Source: MED-G116 sp038107835 (lineage in GTDB: Bacteria > Pseudomonadota > Alphaproteobacteria > Puniceispirillales > Puniceispirillaceae). From it: 54,891 bases of DNA. Position 1 is the first letter of the stretch. Every line of letters begins with the position of its first letter. The notes under the pieces were generated by a model. That model saw only the letters and a list, made by a program, of their open reading frames with translations. It did no database searches and was not told where the DNA came from. The stretch is from contig JAYNHH010000014.1 of the NCBI GenBank assembly GCA_038107835.1, positions 1 to 54,891 of the forward strand, given 5' to 3'. The translations under genes were made by a program, and so were the position numbers. Below are positions 51,631-54,891 of the stretch, in pieces.

Positions 51631-52713
51631 CTACCTCCGCACATCCGCGGGGGCGGTGTCACAGCCATTGGCCAGCGCCCTGACAACATTGGCGGCGCGG
51701 GCCACGCCGATGACCGAGCCATCCGCCGCCTCGACGGCAACACCATCGGCATTGTTGCCAAGATAGCCGAGCAGGCTGTCAATTGGCGTGTCGGCGGCAA
51801 CGCGGCCAAGGCCCGTCAGGGGGCCATCCGCGGCCTCCGCCACATCGGCGGCACACAGCACTGACTCCCACGGGACATCACGGGTGAATTCGCGGACATA
51901 GTCATCAACCGGGTTGAGGATCAGATCGACCGGCCGTCCCACCTGCACAATCGCGCCATCACGCATGATCGCCATCCGGTCAGCAACGCGCAGCGCTTCC
52001 TGAAAATCATGGGTGATGAAAACAATTGATTTGTGCAGGACCGACTGGATTCGCAGAAACTCATCCTGCATTTTCTTGCGGATCAGCGGATCAAGGGCTG
52101 AAAACGGCTCGTCAAGCAACCACACTTCCGGCTCAACGGCCAATGACCGGGCGATGCCGACGCGCTGCTGCTGGCCTCCTGACAGCTCGTTCGGGAAATT
52201 GGACTCGCGCCCCTGCAGGCCGACCAGCTCGATCACACGCTCTGCCTGCGCATAGCGCTCGCGCTCGCCAATGCCCTGCAGTTTCAGGGGAAAGGCAATG
52301 TTTTCAATGACGTTGAGATGCGGCATCAGGCCGAAGCTCTGAAAGACCATTCCCATCTTGTGCCGGCGGATATCGATCAGCTCGGCATCTGATTTTTTCA
52401 GCACATCCTCGCCATCAAGCAGAACCTCGCCGGCGGTCGGTTCGACAAGGCGGGAAATGCACCGCACGATCGTCGATTTGCCAGAGCCGGACAACCCCAT
52501 GATGACAAAGATTTCGCCGACATGGACGTCAAAGCTGACATCGGCATTGGCGACGATGTGATCGCTGGTGCTGATGGTTTCGGCAAGTGCCGCGGGTGAG
52601 TCGACAGCGCCATTGCCGGCCTCAAAAAACTGCGCCGGTGTCTCGCCATAGATTTTCCAGACATTCCGGCAGGAGAGTTTGACGTCTTTTCTGGCTGGTG
52701 CTTCTGATGTCAT
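51631..52713 (-). CDS. Glycine betaine/choline-type ABC transporter ATP-binding protein (ProV/OpuAA-like)
   Basis: 360-aa ABC ATPase. Walker A GLSGSGKST, signature ELSGGQQQRVGIARSL and Walker B VWLLDEPFSALDPLIRKKMQ match ProV/OpuAA. After about residue 280 a short CBS-like tail (GRVAADTPIDSLLGYLGNNA then GVAVEAADGSVIGVARA) is present, roughly one CBS module instead of the usual two, so ionic-strength gating may be reduced. The ATG at 52713 has GAGAGGG 4 bases upstream. The 186-bp gap from the binding-protein gene contains a terminator-like hairpin. Confidence 0.93.
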   Translation of the reverse strand: MTSEAPARKDVKLSCRNVWKIYGETPAQFFEAGNGAVDSPAALAETISTSDHIVANADVSFDVHVGEIFVIMGLSGSGKSTIVRCISRLVEPTAGEVLLDGEDVLKKSDAELIDIRRHKMGMVFQSFGLMPHLNVIENIAFPLKLQGIGERERYAQAERVIELVGLQGRESNFPNELSGGQQQRVGIARSLAVEPEVWLLDEPFSALDPLIRKKMQDEFLRIQSVLHKSIVFITHDFQEALRVADRMAIMRDGAIVQVGRPVDLILNPVDDYVREFTRDVPWESVLCAADVAEAADGPLTGLGRVAADTPIDSLLGYLGNNADGVAVEAADGSVIGVARAANVVRALANGCDTAPADVRR

Positions 52714-52828
52714 TGTCCCTCTCCAGGAAAGTTTCACCGCCGGGTGGCAGCGCCGACCGGACCGGTGAGGCCGGGACCCGGTTTACCCTCGCATATGAAA
52801 TGGGGGGCGGGCCAGACTGAATCATTTT

Positions 52829-52872
52829 AAAAAAATCTGTCCCGGGCGGCGCGCATCATGGGTGCCGCCCGG
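52829..52872 (-). terminator. Attenuator/terminator hairpin behind the binding-protein gene
   Basis: On the minus strand CCGGGCGGC (52872-52864) pairs perfectly with GCCGCCCGG (52850-52842) around a 13-base loop, followed by GACAGA and seven U. It lies 28 bases after the binding-protein stop and before the ATPase and permease genes on the same strand, so partial termination probably gives more binding protein than membrane components. Confidence 0.7.
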
Positions 52873-52899
52873 AAATCGGGGTTTCAGCCGGAAAGGCGG

Positions 52900-53847
52900 C
52901 TACATTGCGGCTTTAATCCAGCCTCTCCACAGGCTTTCATTTTTCGCCAGCCATTCCTTGGCAACATCCTTGACGTCGCGGCCATTGTTGTCGACCTCAA
53001 AAATCGCCCAATTCTCATCTTCATTTGTCAGGGTGAAGTTTGACACCATCTTGTAGGCTGCCGGCCATTTTTCCTCAAAACCGCCCCAGACGACCTTGTG
53101 GACCTCGGCCTGCTGGAAGCCGCAGGCAGTTTCCTTTTCCTGTGACTCCTCGACACACTCGCCCTCGATCTTGTTCCACTCAACCCAGTTCAGGTCGAGA
53201 TCGGCAAAAATCCAGTGTGGCTGCCAGATCATCATCAGGATTGGCTCCTGCGCGGCATAGGCTGATTTGAGTTCGGCCATCATCGCGCCCTCACTGCCGC
53301 CCGGAATGGGCTCGAAGGGCATGTTGACGCTGGCCACCAGATCGCGTGACCGCGTTCCCCAGTCAGCCGGATAGGTGATCAGCCGGCCCTTCGGGAAGGT
53401 CGAGGCGTTGGCAAAGGCCTGCTGACACTCAAACAGAGCCTTGTAGCTCGGCAGGCCGGGGCATTTTTCCTCCATATAGGGCGGATAGATCCAGCCTTCC
53501 TTGGGCTCGAGGCCAAGATTGCCGACAACGACGATATCACCCTTCTCGACGAGGCCTGGATACAGATCACCGACATTGTTGGTCCATACCTCGGTCTGGA
53601 GATGCAGATTTCCCTGTGCGATTCCCGGATGCTGTGGCAGCGCGCCAGCACTTACATATTCGATATTGTATCCCATCTCCTCAAGCAGACCACCGACAAT
53701 GGCTGTCGAGAACAGCTGGCCGGTCCAGTCATTGTTGATCACCTTGATCGGATCAGTGGATTCTGGAACATTCCCAGCCTGGGCCATTCCCCCGGCCGAA
53801 ATCACCATCGTTGCGGCAAGCGCCGCCATTTTGAACTTCTGTAACAT
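52900..53847 (-). CDS. Glycine betaine/choline-type ABC transporter substrate-binding protein (OpuAC/ProX-like)
   Basis: 315-aa periplasmic receptor. Signal peptide MLQKFKMAALAATMVISAGG, then MAQA, ends near residue 24. The OpuAC fold is shown by VINNDWTGQLFSTAIVGGLL, LEEMGYNIEYV, and MIWQPHWIFADLDLNWVEW, which supplies aromatic residues typical of quaternary-ammonium cages. Start at 53847 is supported by AGAGGGGG and the signal peptide. First gene of the minus-strand transporter-dehydrogenase operon, divergent from the BetI-like regulator. Ligand class: betaine, choline, DMSP or related; not resolved. Confidence 0.92.
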   Translation of the reverse strand: MLQKFKMAALAATMVISAGGMAQAGNVPESTDPIKVINNDWTGQLFSTAIVGGLLEEMGYNIEYVSAGALPQHPGIAQGNLHLQTEVWTNNVGDLYPGLVEKGDIVVVGNLGLEPKEGWIYPPYMEEKCPGLPSYKALFECQQAFANASTFPKGRLITYPADWGTRSRDLVASVNMPFEPIPGGSEGAMMAELKSAYAAQEPILMMIWQPHWIFADLDLNWVEWNKIEGECVEESQEKETACGFQQAEVHKVVWGGFEEKWPAAYKMVSNFTLTNEDENWAIFEVDNNGRDVKDVAKEWLAKNESLWRGWIKAAM

Positions 53848-53914
53848 GTTTCCCCCTCTATACTGCTCCACCATGCCAACGGGCACGCCTCACAGCTCTC
53901 TGGACTTTCCTTTG

Positions 53915-53996
53915 GTAAGTTAAAGTTACTGTTAGATAGTTTTGCTAGTCAATAGTGTGTTGTTGATGGCAGGATAGCAAAAAGGTATCACTATTG
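53915..53996. promoter_or_regulatory. Candidate BetI-like operator sites in divergent promoter
   Basis: Two inverted repeats lie between the binding-protein gene and the TetR gene: imperfect palindrome GTAAGTTAAAGTTAC (53915-53929) and perfect arms CAATAGTG (53950-53957)/CACTATTG (53989-53996), 39 bases apart. TetR-family repressors commonly bind such sites in their own divergent promoters. Repeats seen; regulator binding inferred. Confidence 0.45.
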
Positions 53997-54019
53997 TCAG
54001 CGAAAGGTCACGCAGATCC

Positions 54020-54706
54020 ATGATGCAGAGGCAGTCAAAATCAATTCGTACGATCAGGCGGTCCGAATTGTCACGCGCCGCCTTTGAAGCGGTTGTCCGC
54101 TATGGCCTGCGTGGCACCACACTTGAGCGTGTTGGCGAGATTGCCGGCGTGTCAAAGGGTGTCGTCCTGCATCACTTCAAGGATAAAAGCTCGCTTCTCG
54201 AGGCGGTGTTCCGCAGGTCCAACTCGGTGTTGAGCGATTCGCTTGTTGAGTTGAACCGGCATACGCAATCGCCGCATGAGCGGCTCTGGGCGATTGTTTA
54301 TGCGAATTTCGTCGAGACCATTTTCAACAGGCAGGTCTGCCAGGCATGGGTCTCGCTGTCGGCCGAGGTGCCCCATAACAAGATGTGCCAGCGCGTTCAG
54401 GCCGCCTGCAATGCCAGAATCACCAGCAATCTGCGTCATGAGCTGAAGCATTTTACCGACGCAGATGATGTTGGCAGGATTGCCCATATCCTGGGTGTCC
54501 TGATCGACGGGATCTGGGTGCGCGCCGGGCTGTTCGGTGCGACACCCGACAGCGATGCGGCGATCGACGAGTTCGAGTTTGCGCTGATCCGGCTGCTTGG
54601 GTGCTCGCAGCAGGACCGGGACCTCCACCGGCAGGCGCGTGACAAGGTCAAGATCATTGCCGGCATGGTGTTGAATTCACGCGCCTTCAGACAGAATGTG
54701 CTCTAG
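54020..54706 (+). CDS. betI: TetR-family regulator, BetI-like
   Basis: 228-aa regulator. The N-terminal helix-turn-helix (IRRSELSRAAFEAVVRYGLR, then GTTLERVGEIAGVSKGVVLHHFKDKSSLL) matches BetI, the choline-responsive repressor, and the ligand domain includes VCQAWVSLSAEVPHN and ILGVLIDGIWVRAGLFG typical of that subfamily. Two adjacent ATGs (54020, 54023) are possible starts. It is divergent from the betaine/choline transporter-dehydrogenase operon. betA and betB are not adjacent; the alcohol and aldehyde dehydrogenases in the operon may substitute. Its stop overlaps the convergent EamA gene. Confidence 0.85.
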   Translation: MMQRQSKSIRTIRRSELSRAAFEAVVRYGLRGTTLERVGEIAGVSKGVVLHHFKDKSSLLEAVFRRSNSVLSDSLVELNRHTQSPHERLWAIVYANFVETIFNRQVCQAWVSLSAEVPHNKMCQRVQAACNARITSNLRHELKHFTDADDVGRIAHILGVLIDGIWVRAGLFGATPDSDAAIDEFEFALIRLLGCSQQDRDLHRQARDKVKIIAGMVLNSRAFRQNVL

Positions 54707-54891
54707 CTATGCCGATTGGCGGCGCGGCGTGCCCGTAGAATATCTGACAGAGGTTCCAGCAGGCTTGCCGAGGCAATCAGCAGAATGCCGGAGATTTCAC
54801 GGCTGCCGAAAGGTTCGCCGGCAAAAAGTGCGGCCGAGATCGAGCCGAAAATGATCTCCGTCATGAACAGCAGCCCGACAAGCCCGGGGTT
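54703..54891 (-). CDS. EamA/DMT-family transporter, C-terminal fragment (cut by window edge)
   Basis: The last 62 codons of a drug/metabolite transporter are read in one open frame to the right edge: LLFMTEIIFGSISAALFAGE, then PFGSREISGILLIASASLLE, the final two helices of an EamA repeat, ending in a basic tail ARRAANRHS. The 5' part lies outside the window. The stop overlaps the betI stop by 3 bases (convergent). Substrate unknown. Confidence 0.82.
   Translation of the reverse strand, partial: NPGLVGLLFMTEIIFGSISAALFAGEPFGSREISGILLIASASLLEPLSDILRARRAANRHS

Overview
The window is a dense stretch of an alphaproteobacterial chromosome or scaffold (about 53 protein genes, short intergenic gaps, ATGA/TGATG operon overlaps). 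Gene content points to a marine heterotroph specialised in methylated and phosphonated small molecules: a DMSP-demethylase-like GcvT protein, a non-pyrrolysine MttB-family methyltransferase, a C-P lyase operon, a glycine betaine/choline-type ABC transporter with a BetI-like repressor, and a tripartite tricarboxylate transporter (TTT). This combination fits the SAR116/Puniceispirillales type, but that placement is inference from gene content. No rRNA, tRNA, CRISPR array, insertion sequence or prophage was seen. A run of exactly 100 Ns (38783-38882) is a scaffold gap, so continuity there is not proven.

Layout. 1-5526 (minus): Dpp/Opp-type ABC importer (fused double ATPase cut by the left edge, two permeases, binding protein). 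5814-8147 (plus): peptidase S51 and an MttB-family methyltransferase, followed by a convergent LysR regulator. 9222-13676 (plus): a tight four-gene cluster of FMN 2-hydroxyacid oxidase, ThDP-dependent decarboxylase-like enzyme, transthyretin/HIU-hydrolase-like protein with an altered C-terminus, and DmdA. 13698-16797 (minus): TctD/TctE-type two-component system with a periplasmic binding protein. 16889-21476 (plus): TctC-TctB-TctA, an AtuA-like (DUF1446) protein and a DUF4387 protein. 21493-31238: mixed single genes (two MFS exporters, GDPD, PLP dehydratase, NfsA-like nitroreductase, MATE pump, ArsH-like flavoprotein, secreted small protein, AstE/AspA-type deacylase, small hypothetical).

31252-40974: phosphonate region. 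phnX (phosphonatase) and phnF (GntR/HutC repressor) are on minus; phnG-H-I-J-K-L-N run on plus with overlapping ends; a DUF1045 2H-phosphoesterase-like gene is convergent to phnN; after the N gap come phnM (plus) and a convergent PHP-domain hydrolase. PhnP and the PhnCDE transporter are not seen here. 41100-45225 (minus): cytochrome c maturation genes ccmF, ccmG and a fused ccmH-ccmI. 45656-46822 (plus): second GcvT-family protein. 46850-53847 (minus): OpuA/ProU-like binding protein, ATPase and double permease, then an iron-type alcohol dehydrogenase and an aldehyde dehydrogenase, resembling the Bacillus GbsB/GbsA choline-oxidation pair. 54020-54706: BetI-like TetR regulator divergent from that operon. 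The right edge cuts an EamA-type transporter.

The strongest leads are the uncharacterised oxidase-decarboxylase-TTR-DmdA cluster, the TTT plus AtuA/DUF4387 locus with its three-part sensor and Pho-box-like direct repeats, the BetI-linked alcohol/aldehyde dehydrogenase operon, and the missing PhnP step in the C-P lyase locus with two candidate replacements.
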